Source of the DNA: Bacillota bacterium
GTDB lineage: Bacteria; Bacillota; Clostridia; Christensenellales; SZUA-584
Length of the DNA stretch: 64,000 nucleotides
Assembly (NCBI GenBank): GCA_023410595.1
Contig: JAEYPO010000007.1
Location: 154,829 to 218,828, forward strand
Direction of reading: 5' to 3'
Shown here: positions 34,168 through 42,632 of the stretch, piece by piece
Position numbering within the stretch: position 1 is the stretch's first letter
How the letters are laid out: every line of letters starts with the position of its first letter
Program-made: the position numbers and the translations under genes
Notes under the pieces: generated by a model
Databases searched by the model: none
Told to the model about the DNA's origin: nothing
Seen by the model: only the letters and a program-made list of their open reading frames with translations

Positions 34168-35070
34168 ATGGAAAACATGCTAACGATGAGCCCCTGCAAC
34201 CTGTGTCCGAGGGAATGCGGGGCGGACAGGCCAAAGCAGCCGGGTTACTGCGGGAGCAAAGACACAATAAAGGTGGCGCGGGCTGCGCCGCATTACTGGG
34301 AGGAGCCGTGCATAAGCGGCACGCGGGGCAGCGGCACGGTGTTTTTCAGCGGCTGCACGCTAAGGTGCTGCTATTGCCAGAACTTTGATATAAGCAGCGA
34401 AGGCCGCGGCAAGGAGATTTCCATTGAAAGGCTTGCGCAGATATTCCTCGAACTGCAGGCAAAGGGCGTGCACAATATAAACCTTGTTACCGCTTCGCAT
34501 TACCTGACCAAAGTCATTAAGGCGCTGGACATTGCAAAGCCCGAGCTTAACATACCCGTCGTGTATAATACGAGCGGGTACGAGCGGATGGAGGCGATAG
34601 AGGCGCTCAGAGGGTATGTGGACGTTTACCTGCCTGATATTAAATACTTCAGCGCCTCGCTGTCTCACAGGTATTCAAAGGCGGTGGATTATTTCAGCGT
34701 CGCTTCAGCGGCCGTAAAGCAAATGGCGAAGCAGGCGGGAAAGCTGGAATTCGACAAAAATGGTATATTGCGCAAGGGCATGATAATACGGCATCTCGTG
34801 CTGCCGGGCTCAAAGGAAGACTCTATAAGCATACTTAGGTGGCTAAGCGCTAACATATCGAAAGACGCGTTCCTGTTAAGCTTGCTCAGCCAGTATACGC
34901 CCTTGTTTAAGACGGGCAATTATGAAGAGATAGACCGCAGCATAACGACGTACGAATACGAAGCAGTCGTAAGCGAAGCGTTGAGGCTGGGCATGGACAG
35001 CGGATTTATGCAGCGCCGAGGCTGCGCAAAAAAAGAATATACCCCTCCGTTTGATCTGGAGGGGGTATAA
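34168..35070 (+). CDS. Radical SAM protein, pyruvate formate-lyase activase-like
   Basis: 300 residues. The iron-sulfur motif is CTLRCCYCQN (CxxxCxxC) near residue 62, and an N-terminal cysteine cluster (CNLCPRECGADR, CGSKD) likely holds a further metal site. Sequence around SGTVFFSGC matches the PflA-like branch that activates glycyl-radical enzymes or similar targets. The target is unknown. It starts one base after the AlkZ-like gene ends. Oxygen-sensitive chemistry fits an anaerobe. Confidence 0.88.
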   Translation: MENMLTMSPCNLCPRECGADRPKQPGYCGSKDTIKVARAAPHYWEEPCISGTRGSGTVFFSGCTLRCCYCQNFDISSEGRGKEISIERLAQIFLELQAKGVHNINLVTASHYLTKVIKALDIAKPELNIPVVYNTSGYERMEAIEALRGYVDVYLPDIKYFSASLSHRYSKAVDYFSVASAAVKQMAKQAGKLEFDKNGILRKGMIIRHLVLPGSKEDSISILRWLSANISKDAFLLSLLSQYTPLFKTGNYEEIDRSITTYEYEAVVSEALRLGMDSGFMQRRGCAKKEYTPPFDLEGV

Positions 35071-35191
35071 TTGCAGAAATTTTGCAGACCGATGACAGCC
35101 CGTCTAATTACGCATTTTCCGTCTTTGTAATTTAATATTTACTGAGCAATTAAATTATATATAAGCAATAAAATGGAATCTAAAACCAGCA

Positions 35192-35220
35192 TTGACAAAA
35201 GGTAGTTAATACATTAATAT
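35192..35220 (+). promoter_or_regulatory. Sigma-A promoter for the Gre-domain protein
   Basis: TTGACA (35192-35197), 17 bases, TAATAT (35215-35220), about 58 bases before the ATG. Confidence 0.7.
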
Positions 35221-35278
35221 ATTATTTATATATTACGGAAGTGTTAAGACATTTATATATTAGGTACTAAGGAGCGCT

Positions 35279-35749
35279 ATGAACAGGCAGATTACGAAAG
35301 AAGTGTATAGTTATCTCGCGCTGCATATGAAGGAAATTCAGAACAGAAAGATCGCCATGGTGCGGCAGTATTCGATGGATTATGATAAATACGTAAAAGT
35401 ATTGGGCTTTTTAAACAGGTACATTAAAAGTCTCGAAAGGTATATAGATAACGCGGTGGTAGTCGAAGGAGAAAGCAAACCTCCGTTCGTGACGATAGGC
35501 AGCGTGGTGGATATAAAGGATTCTTCGCGCCGCAGCCGCTCGTATATAATAACCGGCACGGGAACGGCGAGCACGTACGAGGCAAGCAGCGGTTGCGAAG
35601 CGTTATCCTGTTTTTCCGAGCTGGGCATGCAGCTGCTGTTAAAAGAGGCGGGGCAGGAGATAAGGCTGGATAAAGGAAGGGCTACGGGCATTATAAGCGG
35701 CATCAGGTACGATATGGGCTCGGAAGTCGAGACGTTTCTGCAAAGATAA
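35279..35749 (+). CDS. GreA/GreB C-terminal-domain protein
   Basis: 156 residues. An N-terminal helical segment (about 1-60) precedes a Gre-type C-terminal domain (VTIGSVVDIKDSSRRSRSYII ... MQLLLKEAGQEIRL). The first part is much shorter and different from the coiled coil of GreA and lacks its acidic tip DxxE, so cleavage stimulation is doubtful. It may bind RNA polymerase in another role, as Rnk-type proteins do. AAGGAG lies before the ATG and a sigma-A promoter at 35192-35220. Confidence 0.65.
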   Translation: MNRQITKEVYSYLALHMKEIQNRKIAMVRQYSMDYDKYVKVLGFLNRYIKSLERYIDNAVVVEGESKPPFVTIGSVVDIKDSSRRSRSYIITGTGTASTYEASSGCEALSCFSELGMQLLLKEAGQEIRLDKGRATGIISGIRYDMGSEVETFLQR

Positions 35750-35968
35750 ACTGCAAAAAAATACCCATCGCCGCAAGGGGTAACGCCTTGCATAAACAAT
35801 GGGCTCAATGCTAAACAAAAAAACGGAGCAATACAAACATTTTTTAACTACACTTTAAAATCATTCATATGTTATATTAAAAAAGTAAAACATTCAATGA
35901 AAAAAGCCAGACAGCAGCGATATTTGTCAAAAACGTTCGTGTTTTTACGTTACAATAAAGAGATATAA

Positions 35969-35999
35969 AAAGAGCGGAACAAAAACCGTTCCGCTCTTT
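35969..35999 (-). terminator. Terminator of the decarboxylase operon
   Basis: Perfect AAAGAGCGGAAC / GTTCCGCTCTTT stem followed on the minus strand by TTTTTATAT. It ends the leftward operon. Confidence 0.85.
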
Positions 36000-36017
36000 G
36001 TGCTTTATTTCGGTATA

Positions 36018-37163
36018 TCAGCCGAACAGCGCGAGCAGCACGCCCGCGGCAACGGCCGAGCCTATTACGCCGGCAACGTTGGGACCCATAGCGTGCATGA
36101 GCAAAAAGTTGCCCGGACGGGCCTTTTGGCCCTCGACCTGCGATACCCTTGCGGCCATCGGCACTGCCGATACTCCGGCGGAGCCGATAAGCGGGTTCAC
36201 CTTGCCTCCGGATAAAACATACATGAGCTTGCCTATAAGCAGTCCGCCCACGGTGCTGAACATGAAGGCGAGAAGGCCGAGCCCTATTATCATCAGCGTC
36301 TCCGGCCGCAGGAACGTTTCCGCCTTGGCGGTAGCGCCTACCGTAACGCCCAGGAATATCGTTACGATATTGATAAGCGCGTTCTGCACCGTATTTGAGA
36401 GCCTTTCCACAACGCCGGACTCCCTGAACAGGTTGCCCAGCATCAGCATGCCTATCAAAGGCGCGACTGAGGGAAGCAGAAGCACGCAAAAAGCAGTAAC
36501 GACTATAGGAAATACTATTTTCTCCGCCTTGCTTACCTCGCGCAGCTGTTCCATCTTAACTTCCCGCTCTTTTTTCGTCGTCAGCGCGCGCATTATAGGC
36601 GGCTGTATAAACGGTATGAGCGCCATATAGGAATAGGCAGCGATGGCTATAGCGGGCAGAAGATCGGGTGCTAGCCTTGTCGTAAGGTATATGGCAGTAG
36701 GGCCGTCCGCTCCGCCTATTATGCCTATGGACCCAGCCTCCTGAGGCGTGAAGCCCAGCACTATCGCTATGGTGAACGCGACGTATATTCCGAACTGCGC
36801 GGCGGCGCCCATAATAAGGCTGGACGGACGCGCGAGCAGCGGCCCGAAGTCCGTCATAGCGCCGATGCCCAGGAATATGAGCGACGGGTAAATCCCCAGT
36901 TTTACGCCCTGGTACAAATAGTAGAGCAGCCCGCCCGGCTCGGACGAACCTTCGGCAGGAGGGCTCATAAGTCCCGCCATCGGCAGGTTGGCGAGCAGCA
37001 CGCCGAAAGCGATGGGCAGCAGCAGCAGCGGTTCGTATTTCTTGACTATAGCAAGAAATATCAGCACGCAGGCTACGAGCAGCATTATGCCCTGCTGCCA
37101 CGTAATGTTCGAAAAACCGGAGGTTACCCAGATTTTCTCTAACGTATCAACAAATGACGTCAT
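36018..37163 (-). CDS. oadB: Sodium-translocating decarboxylase, beta subunit
   Basis: 381 residues with about nine hydrophobic helices. The family signatures GIIGGADGPTAIYLTTRLAP and the late GSAGVSAVPMAARV are present. This membrane subunit decarboxylates carboxybiotin and pumps sodium out. Last gene of the operon 37.2-39.3 kb (alpha, gamma, biotin carrier, beta). Similar beta subunits serve oxaloacetate, methylmalonyl-CoA and glutaconyl-CoA decarboxylases; the alpha subunit decides, and here it is the oxaloacetate/pyruvate type. Confidence 0.92.
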   Translation of the reverse strand: MTSFVDTLEKIWVTSGFSNITWQQGIMLLVACVLIFLAIVKKYEPLLLLPIAFGVLLANLPMAGLMSPPAEGSSEPGGLLYYLYQGVKLGIYPSLIFLGIGAMTDFGPLLARPSSLIMGAAAQFGIYVAFTIAIVLGFTPQEAGSIGIIGGADGPTAIYLTTRLAPDLLPAIAIAAYSYMALIPFIQPPIMRALTTKKEREVKMEQLREVSKAEKIVFPIVVTAFCVLLLPSVAPLIGMLMLGNLFRESGVVERLSNTVQNALINIVTIFLGVTVGATAKAETFLRPETLMIIGLGLLAFMFSTVGGLLIGKLMYVLSGGKVNPLIGSAGVSAVPMAARVSQVEGQKARPGNFLLMHAMGPNVAGVIGSAVAAGVLLALFG

Positions 37164-37175
37164 TTGGAGCCTCCG

Positions 37176-37562
37176 TTATTGCATAACCGCAAGAACGGCA
37201 CCCGTTTCAACGTTCGCGCCCTTTGCAGTCGTGATCTGTACTATTACGCCGTCCCTTGGCGCTATTATCTCATTTTCCATCTTCATAGCTTCCAGCAGAA
37301 GTATGGTCTCGCCTTTTTTTACAGTATCCCCGCTGTTTTTCTTGATATCCAGTATTATGCCCGGCATAGGAGCCGTTATATTTTCTCCGCCTGCAGTCTG
37401 CACGGCGGCAGGGGCGGGCTGAGGCGCCGCCGCGGGTGCAGCCGGCACAACTGCGGGCGCCGCCGCGGGTGCGGCAGCTTTGCTTACGCTTACAATCTGG
37501 GCCTCGCGCTCTTCAACTTCAACTTCATACTCATTGCTATTTATCGTAACTACGTATTTCAT
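37176..37562 (-). CDS. Biotin carrier protein of the decarboxylase
   Basis: 128 residues. An Ala/Pro-rich flexible linker (about 30-58) leads into a biotinyl domain with the attachment lysine in EAMKMENE. Carries the carboxyl group from the alpha to the beta subunit. The alpha subunit here has no biotin domain of its own, so this separate carrier is needed. Twelve bases after it, the beta gene begins. Confidence 0.93.
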   Translation of the reverse strand: MKYVVTINSNEYEVEVEEREAQIVSVSKAAAPAAAPAVVPAAPAAAPQPAPAAVQTAGGENITAPMPGIILDIKKNSGDTVKKGETILLLEAMKMENEIIAPRDGVIVQITTAKGANVETGAVLAVMQ

Positions 37563-37576
37563 TTTCGCTAACCTCT

Positions 37577-37891
37577 CTATTTCACAAGCTTAATGGATGT
37601 AAACTGTAACTTTGACAACGGAATATTCGTATTTTTGCTTACTATCGCCATTATGAGAGCAGCTGTTTTCTCATCTACGTCTAAGAGCTCGAGCTCGCTG
37701 TTTGGCTGCATCTCTGAAACCGCCGACACTGAAGAAACCTGTTCATCTGAAGACTTGCCCGATTTTTTTTGTATGCCGCCGACGATTATTGATATAAGCT
37801 TGATAAGAAAGCAAATGATAATCAAAACGGCAAACACTATGGCCAAACCGAACGCGTCTACCAGTAAGCTATCCAAAAAAGACATATACAT
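37577..37891 (-). CDS. oadG: Sodium-translocating decarboxylase, gamma subunit (OadG-like)
   Basis: 104 residues. One N-terminal membrane helix (about 12-37, FGLAIVFAVLIIICFLIKL) is followed by a charged tail with KTAALIMAIVSKNTNI. OadG assembles the complex. It lies between the alpha and biotin-carrier genes. Gamma subunits are poorly conserved, so part of the call rests on position. Confidence 0.8.
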   Translation of the reverse strand: MYMSFLDSLLVDAFGLAIVFAVLIIICFLIKLISIIVGGIQKKSGKSSDEQVSSVSAVSEMQPNSELELLDVDEKTAALIMAIVSKNTNIPLSKLQFTSIKLVK

Positions 37892-37898
37892 CTACCCC

Positions 37899-39275
37899 CT
37901 ACTTTTCAACAATAGAGTACGTAACTTTCATGACCGAACTTTTCTCCCGCTCTTCAAAGAACTTTTCGGCTATCTGCGGGAACGCTATGTAAGAAAGCAC
38001 ATCCTCGTCGCTTTTCGCAACTCCCTTAAGCTGCTGCTTCGTCTCTTCGAACACAGGCTTAAGCGTATCTGCAAACCGCCCCTCTATGGGTTTTTCATCG
38101 CCCAATACCTTTTTAACGAGCGCTTTGTCCACTTCGCCGGGAGCTTTGCCGTATTCGCCCTTAAGATAAGCTTTAACTTCTTTTGATACGGATTTATAAC
38201 GTTCGCCCTGAAGGACGTTTGATACGGCCTGCACACCGACCATTTGGCTCATTGGAGTTACTAGAGGCGGATAGCCAAGGTCTTTGCGAACGCTGGGTAT
38301 CTCCGCGAGCACTTCTTCCAGCCGGTCGAGAGAGTTATGCGCCTTAAGCTGCGCCAGCAGGTTGGAAAGCATTCCGCCAGGCACCTGATATACCAGAGCG
38401 TCTGTTTCCGTTCCCATTACAAACGGTTCCATAAGCCCAGACTCTATATGTTTCTGTTTTACAGGCTTAAAGAAGTCGTTAATCTTCTTTAACACCTTTT
38501 CGTTGACGCCGGTTTCATACCCCATCTGTTTCAGGGCGTAAACCAACGTTTCTGTGGAGGGCTGAGACGTTCCTCCCGAGAATGAGGATATGGCGCAGTC
38601 TATGCCGCTGCAGCCCGCCTCTATCGCCTTTACAAGAGTAATAGGCCCAAGGCCAGTGGTAGAATGTGTATGCAGCACTATAGGCACTTTAACGCTTTCA
38701 GTAAGCGCCTTGACAAGGTCGTACGCTTCCTGCGGCCCCATTATGCCCGCCATATCCTTGATGCAGATCGAATCCACGCCCATACTCTCAAGCTGGGACC
38801 CCATCGCTATATATTTCTCCAGGTTGTGTATAGGACTTGTGGTATAGCAGATAGTACCCTGCGCATGTGCATTGCGCTTTTTCGTCTCGTCTATGGCTAC
38901 TTCGATATTCCTAAAATCATTGAGAGCGTCGAATATCCTGAAGATATCCATACCGTTTTCCGCCGCGTGGGCGACAAACAAGCGGACGACATCGTCGGGA
39001 TAATGTTTGTAGCCAAGTATGTTCTGGCCGCGCAGAAGCATCTGCAGCTTGGTGTTCTTGATTTTTGATTTTATTTTCCTGAGTCTTTCCCACGGGTCTT
39101 CGTTTAGGTAACGAAGGCAGGAATCAAATGTTGCGCCGCCCCAGCATTCCAGGGAGTAATAGCCGGCCTTGTCCATGGTCTCGAGTATTTCCTCGAAATC
39201 AGAAAAAGGCATACGGGTAGCAATAAGAGACTGGTTTGCGTCTCTTAGCACTGTCTCTGTGATGTTTACTTTCAT
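37899..39275 (-). CDS. oadA: Oxaloacetate decarboxylase alpha / pyruvate carboxylase B-type subunit
   Basis: 458 residues, the carboxyltransferase TIM barrel. The motif LRDANQSLIATRM and the zinc-binding histidines in VLHTHSTTGLG are as in OadA. No biotinyl domain is present; the separate carrier at 37176 supplies it. First gene of the four-gene operon. With oadB it would turn oxaloacetate into pyruvate and a sodium gradient, useful to an anaerobe. A hairpin with a T run lies 100 bases upstream. Confidence 0.92.
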   Translation of the reverse strand: MKVNITETVLRDANQSLIATRMPFSDFEEILETMDKAGYYSLECWGGATFDSCLRYLNEDPWERLRKIKSKIKNTKLQMLLRGQNILGYKHYPDDVVRLFVAHAAENGMDIFRIFDALNDFRNIEVAIDETKKRNAHAQGTICYTTSPIHNLEKYIAMGSQLESMGVDSICIKDMAGIMGPQEAYDLVKALTESVKVPIVLHTHSTTGLGPITLVKAIEAGCSGIDCAISSFSGGTSQPSTETLVYALKQMGYETGVNEKVLKKINDFFKPVKQKHIESGLMEPFVMGTETDALVYQVPGGMLSNLLAQLKAHNSLDRLEEVLAEIPSVRKDLGYPPLVTPMSQMVGVQAVSNVLQGERYKSVSKEVKAYLKGEYGKAPGEVDKALVKKVLGDEKPIEGRFADTLKPVFEETKQQLKGVAKSDEDVLSYIAFPQIAEKFFEEREKSSVMKVTYSIVEK

Positions 39276-39373
39276 GTCAAAATCCTTTCTTAAAAATTTA
39301 TATTTTTGATATTAAACCATTGCGGTTTTATTTTCCGACAAATACTCTGTTGTTTGTCCCACCAAAAGCTTTT

Positions 39374-39404
39374 AAAAAGGGTGGGAAGCGAAAGCTTCCC
39401 ACCC
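39374..39404 (-). terminator. Hairpin terminator upstream of the decarboxylase operon
   Basis: Perfect GGGTGGGAAGC GAAA GCTTCCCACCC stem followed on the minus strand by TTTTT. It lies 99 bases before oadA and about 210 bases after the SnoaL-like gene, so it either ends that gene's transcript or acts as an attenuator in the oadA leader. Confidence 0.8.
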
Positions 39405-39611
39405 TAGAAACTCAAAGTCTTGAACATCGCTGCCAACCGAAAAAGCAATAACTATTCAATTATAGGTATTATAATATATTGTGAATAAAAAAACAAATAT
39501 TATTATAAAAAATTCTTCCCATGATAATTATATTATTAACGCCTTTTTTTGTCAACACTTGCGTACTCCGCCTTTTAAGTACAAACTCTCCCGTCTTTCA
39601 TAGACATCCGT

Positions 39612-39941
39612 CTATGAAAGTATAAATTCGTGTTCCTCAAAAATAAGACCGTCTTTGAATTCAAAAACATCGCAGGAAAGCTCGCCCATGTTGTTTTTAA
39701 GTATAGTCACGATGCGGTTTTCATTGCCGCCGTGGTACAAGCCCTCGCATTTAAACTTGCTGCTCCCTCCCGAATACGCACGCTTTATTGCAGCCAGATA
39801 ATCGTCGATACCGCTTATCAAACGCTCTTCTTTGGAATGAAGTATCCACTTTACGTCAGGGTGAAGAAATAAGCGGTAGGTTTCCCAGTCCCGGTTGTTT
39901 TCCGATTCAAAGAACTTCAAAAGCTTTTGCTTGTTACTCAT
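39612..39941 (-). CDS. SnoaL/NTF2-like fold protein
   Basis: 109 residues from the ATG at 39941 (MSNKQKLLKFFESENNRD), behind GAGGCGG; the frame opens eight codons earlier at 39965. The pattern LHPDVKWILHSKEERLISGIDDYLAAIKRAY is typical of small SnoaL-type domains, which are cone-shaped binding folds. No catalytic residues can be assigned. A stand-alone gene upstream of the decarboxylase operon. Confidence 0.75.
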   Translation of the reverse strand: MSNKQKLLKFFESENNRDWETYRLFLHPDVKWILHSKEERLISGIDDYLAAIKRAYSGGSSKFKCEGLYHGGNENRIVTILKNNMGELSCDVFEFKDGLIFEEHEFILS

Positions 39942-40138
39942 AAACCGCCTCTTGTATTTTATCATCTACAGTATATTAAAAAAGCCGCAAAAGTGAAAGG
40001 AAAAAAAGCAAGTCTGCCAGCCGTATTAATATATATTCTTTCTTGGCTATATGTAAAAATGCGGCTGTTATTATGTGCTTTACAACAAACATTAAATCTG
40101 CTAGAATACCATTTGTCGGTTTTAATATCACCTGCTTT

Positions 40139-40214
<76 letters not shown>

Positions 40215-40251
40215 AAAAGCGAAGGGCACGAAAATGTGCCCTTCGCTTTTT
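40215..40251 (+). terminator. Terminator after tRNA-Ala
   Basis: AAAGCGAAGGGCAC / GTGCCCTTCGCTTT stem with a short loop and T run immediately after the CCA. Confidence 0.85.
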
Positions 40252-40257
40252 GTATGA

Positions 40258-40530
40258 AGGGGAGTCGAAGCGAGCGTTAAGAAAACGTGCCGGTGGCACG
40301 TTTTTAGCGAGACGGGTTCCACGGGGGATGGGCATTGAGGTAAACAATCGGCACGGGCAGTAAGTTGCTGTTTAATAGTAATTTATCCACAAGGGGAGTC
40401 AAAGCGAGCGATAACCACCCCAAAAAGCACGCTTTCTGGGGACCTCGGTGAATGCCTCGGTGGCACGTTTTTAGCGAGACGGGTTCCACGGGAGACGGGC
40501 ATTGAGGTAAACAAACGGCACGGGCAGTAA
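40258..40530 (+). repeat. Pair of direct repeats downstream of tRNA-Ala
   Basis: Copy 1 is 40258-40363 and copy 2 is 40394-40530. The shared 73-base core (40291-40363 and 40458-40530) begins CGGTGGCACGTTTTTAGCGA and ends CGGCACGGGCAGTAA, with only a few differences. Both copies start with GGGGAGTC.AAGCGAGCG, a reverse match to the tRNA T arm. Copy 2 carries a 43-base insertion. A decayed third copy lies at 41355-41478. Confidence 0.75.
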
Positions 40531-40870
40531 ATTACCCAGTATAAAATGAATTTGGGATAAGTTAAGGGAAGTGCGTTATGTGCTGTATATTATAAAATGC
40601 AACAAGAAAATAAATTATACATTTTTCTCACCGCCAATCAAGGAATATAAATAATTTTGTAGAATAATATGCTTTAAGAACTCATGCTCAGTGTTGTTTT
40701 TAATTTATTCGAGTGTGCCAAAGCTATGTTTTTGTATGGCTGTATATGAAAAATCCATATTTACGGTGTGGTTTGCGCATATATCAATTAAGTATTATTT
40801 TATTATATAGATATTAAATGCATGCACTACGATGAAATAATTAAATAAGAACTACGGAAGGAGCTTTTAC
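40531..40870. other. AT-rich gap before the ferritin-like gene
   Basis: 340 bases with no convincing frame or RNA. It should contain the promoter of the ferritin-like gene, but no clear box pair stands out. Confidence 0.4.
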
Positions 40871-41335
40871 ATGGATATTTTAGTTTATGCTGTTAAAATG
40901 GAATTAGATGGTGAGAAATACTACAAAGAACAAGCCGAGCGTAATCGTGGGAACAGCTTGTATAAGGTTTTTATGGATCTGGCCAAAGATGAATCTGACC
41001 ACGCAAAGATATTAGAAGATAAAGCAAAGGGATTGTTATACAGATTAAATACTCCTGTTCAACCTTCTCTTAAGAATGTGTTTGATGGGTTATCTGATTT
41101 AAAAGGCGTTCATGATCAAGTTGATGCTTATAAAGTGGCCTTAGAGAAGGAAAAGCAAAGCATAGATCTTTATAAAAAACTACTAAACGAATCTGTATGC
41201 GATGAAGAAATTTTTCATTATCTGATTGCAGAGGAAGAGGAGCATAGTAGAATTCTTGAGCAGATTATAAAGCTCGCAAGCCGTCCAAAAGAATGGGTTG
41301 AAGCTGCCGAATTTGGTAAAAGAGAAGAATATTGA
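40871..41335 (+). CDS. Ferritin-like diiron protein (rubrerythrin-type)
   Basis: 154 residues in a four-helix bundle. Metal ligands are likely in MELDGEKYYKEQAE, KDESDHAKIL, ALEKEKQSIDLYK and AEEEEHSRIL, matching the two Exx(E)H pairs of rubrerythrins. No rubredoxin domain is present. Probably protects against peroxide or oxygen. AGGAGC precedes the ATG. The gene is AT-rich compared with most of the window. Confidence 0.85.
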   Translation: MDILVYAVKMELDGEKYYKEQAERNRGNSLYKVFMDLAKDESDHAKILEDKAKGLLYRLNTPVQPSLKNVFDGLSDLKGVHDQVDAYKVALEKEKQSIDLYKKLLNESVCDEEIFHYLIAEEEEHSRILEQIIKLASRPKEWVEAAEFGKREEY

Positions 41336-41354
41336 GATTTAGTTATAATAAGGG

Positions 41355-41478
41355 ATCGTTACCCTAAAAAGCCCGCTTTCTGAGGACCCGGTGTACGCGC
41401 CGCGGTATGTTTTTAGCCCCCCTTGATAGGGCTGACCTATTTAAGACGGGGAAACGGTGCGGGCAGTAAGCTGCAGAA
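41355..41478 (+). repeat. Decayed third copy of the tRNA-Ala-linked repeat
   Basis: ACCCTAAAAAGCCCGCTTTCTG and GCGGGCAGTAAG match copy 2 at 40.4-40.5 kb, with the centre rewritten. It lies directly after the ferritin-like gene, so this gene is framed by repeats. Confidence 0.5.
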
Positions 41479-41515
41479 TTAATAACCAGTCCCTTTATCT
41501 TTATCACAACAAGAT

Positions 41516-41555
41516 AATCCGAACCTCTTTTCTTCGTGGGAGAGGCGTTCGGATT
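41516..41555 (+). terminator. Hairpin terminator
   Basis: AATCCGAAC-CTCT ... AGAG-GCGTTCGGATT stem with T-rich sequence after it, between the ferritin-like and GNAT genes. Confidence 0.55.
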
Positions 41556-41614
41556 TGTTGTTTATTTCGCGTTTTGATGTGATTACAAAAAACCGCCGCT
41601 TTTTTACTCTTGCG

Positions 41615-41642
41615 TTGTTTGGTTAGGCTGCCGTGGTATAAT
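41615..41642 (+). promoter_or_regulatory. Promoter for the GNAT gene
   Basis: TTGTTT (41615-41620) and TATAAT (41637-41642) with 16-base spacing. Confidence 0.5.
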
Positions 41643-41715
41643 AGGCAAAGGAATCTTCGTTTATTTTTGGTAACAGGACAAGCCGAACAGTATTAATATT
41701 TGACGGGGTACAAAT

Positions 41716-42168
41716 ATGATGGAAGTCATAATCGTCAAGAGCAATAAAAAGGATTTTCTTGATTTGCTAATATTAGCTGATGAACAAGAATCTATGATAG
41801 ACAAATATTTAGAACGAGGTGAGCTTTTTGCCTTATACGATGGTGACTTAAAAAGTGTTCGCGTGGTTACGCGGGAAAGCGATGATGTTTGTGAGCTAAA
41901 AAATATAGCCACTTATGAAAAATGGCAGGGCGAAGGGTATGGAAGCAAGCTTTTAAACCACATATTTTCGCATTACAAGGGCAAGTATCGGGCAATGCTT
42001 GTGGGAACGGGTGACATCCCATGGATAATACAGTTTTACCAGAAAAACGGTTTTAGCATTTCACACAGGATTAAGAGCTTTTTCACAGATAACTACGACC
42101 ACCCAATATTTGAAGATGGTATTCAATTGGTAGATATGGTTTACTTGAAACGAAACCTTTACGAATAG
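41716..42168 (+). CDS. GNAT-family N-acetyltransferase
   Basis: 150 residues. The acetyl-CoA loop is seen as ATYEKWQGEGYGSKLLNHIF (Q/RxxGxG/A type), followed by IQFYQKNGFSI. Substrate unknown. Two adjacent ATG codons (41716, 41719) are possible starts. It stands alone between a repeat and htpG, and is AT-rich like the ferritin-like gene. Confidence 0.85.
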   Translation: MMEVIIVKSNKKDFLDLLILADEQESMIDKYLERGELFALYDGDLKSVRVVTRESDDVCELKNIATYEKWQGEGYGSKLLNHIFSHYKGKYRAMLVGTGDIPWIIQFYQKNGFSISHRIKSFFTDNYDHPIFEDGIQLVDMVYLKRNLYE

Positions 42169-42465
42169 TTTAAGCATACTATGTAGCCATCATCACCCGT
42201 GCTTTGAGGTTTGCCTCTTTTCCCGGCAAACCAGGCGAAATGAGTAAAACGCCTAAAAACCTCATGGGTAAGTTATTCCCGGCTTTGGCAGGAACAAAGC
42301 AAAAACCGCATAACAGCGCCGCCTTGGGGGTATTGCGAAACCTGTTTGCGTTTTCATTCCTCGAATGCCCGTTGCCCTTCGCTCGCGTAATATAAATTCC
42401 ATCGATATCAGTTGATAAAGCAAAGCCGGAAAAAGTAAATATTTCTTAAAAATCCGTATATATAT

Positions 42466-42494
42466 TTGACAAACAGGCGGAAATTTATTAAATT
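42466..42494 (+). promoter_or_regulatory. Sigma-A promoter for htpG
   Basis: TTGACA (42466-42471), 17 bases, TAAATT (42489-42494). The -10 is weak. The start would fall at the first base of the CIRCE box. The 464-base gap before htpG otherwise holds this promoter, CIRCE and a hairpin repeat. Confidence 0.6.
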
Positions 42495-42499
42495 ATATT

Positions 42500-42526
42500 T
42501 TAGCACTCAGACTATGAGAGTGCTAA
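42500..42526 (+). promoter_or_regulatory. CIRCE operator (HrcA site) for htpG
   Basis: TTAGCACTC, nine bases, GAGTGCTAA: an exact match to the CIRCE consensus, placed at the start of transcription. HrcA binds this inverted repeat and represses heat-shock genes. CIRCE is normally found before groE and dnaK operons, so its presence before htpG brings HtpG under the same control here. Confidence 0.95.
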
Positions 42527-42533
42527 AATAAAA

Positions 42534-42573
42534 CACGGGTCCCCAGCAAGTCGTAAGGCTTGATGGGGCGGTA
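42534..42573 (+). repeat. Intergenic hairpin repeat, copy 3, in the htpG leader
   Basis: CACGGGTCCCCAG then CAAGTC GTAA GGCTTG, then ATGGGGCGGTAAT. Outer bases CCCCA/TGGGG extend the stem. It is the same element as at 11371, 29019 and 50027, without the small middle hairpin. It lies inside the predicted 5' untranslated region, between CIRCE and the ATG. Confidence 0.65.
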
Positions 42574-42632
42574 ATCGGGCTCAAAACAGCCGAGAGGCTA
42601 TCTAGGGCAAAATAGCGGAAGGAGTTTTTAAA

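Noticed and set aside
40258..40530. Direct repeats that at first suggested a CRISPR array.
   Set aside because: Only two good copies, each over 70 bases long, with no unique spacers of even length and no cas genes.
42204..42395. A 63-codon frame upstream of htpG.
   Set aside because: No ribosome binding site, no motif, low-complexity content, and it lies in a region better explained as spacer before the CIRCE promoter.
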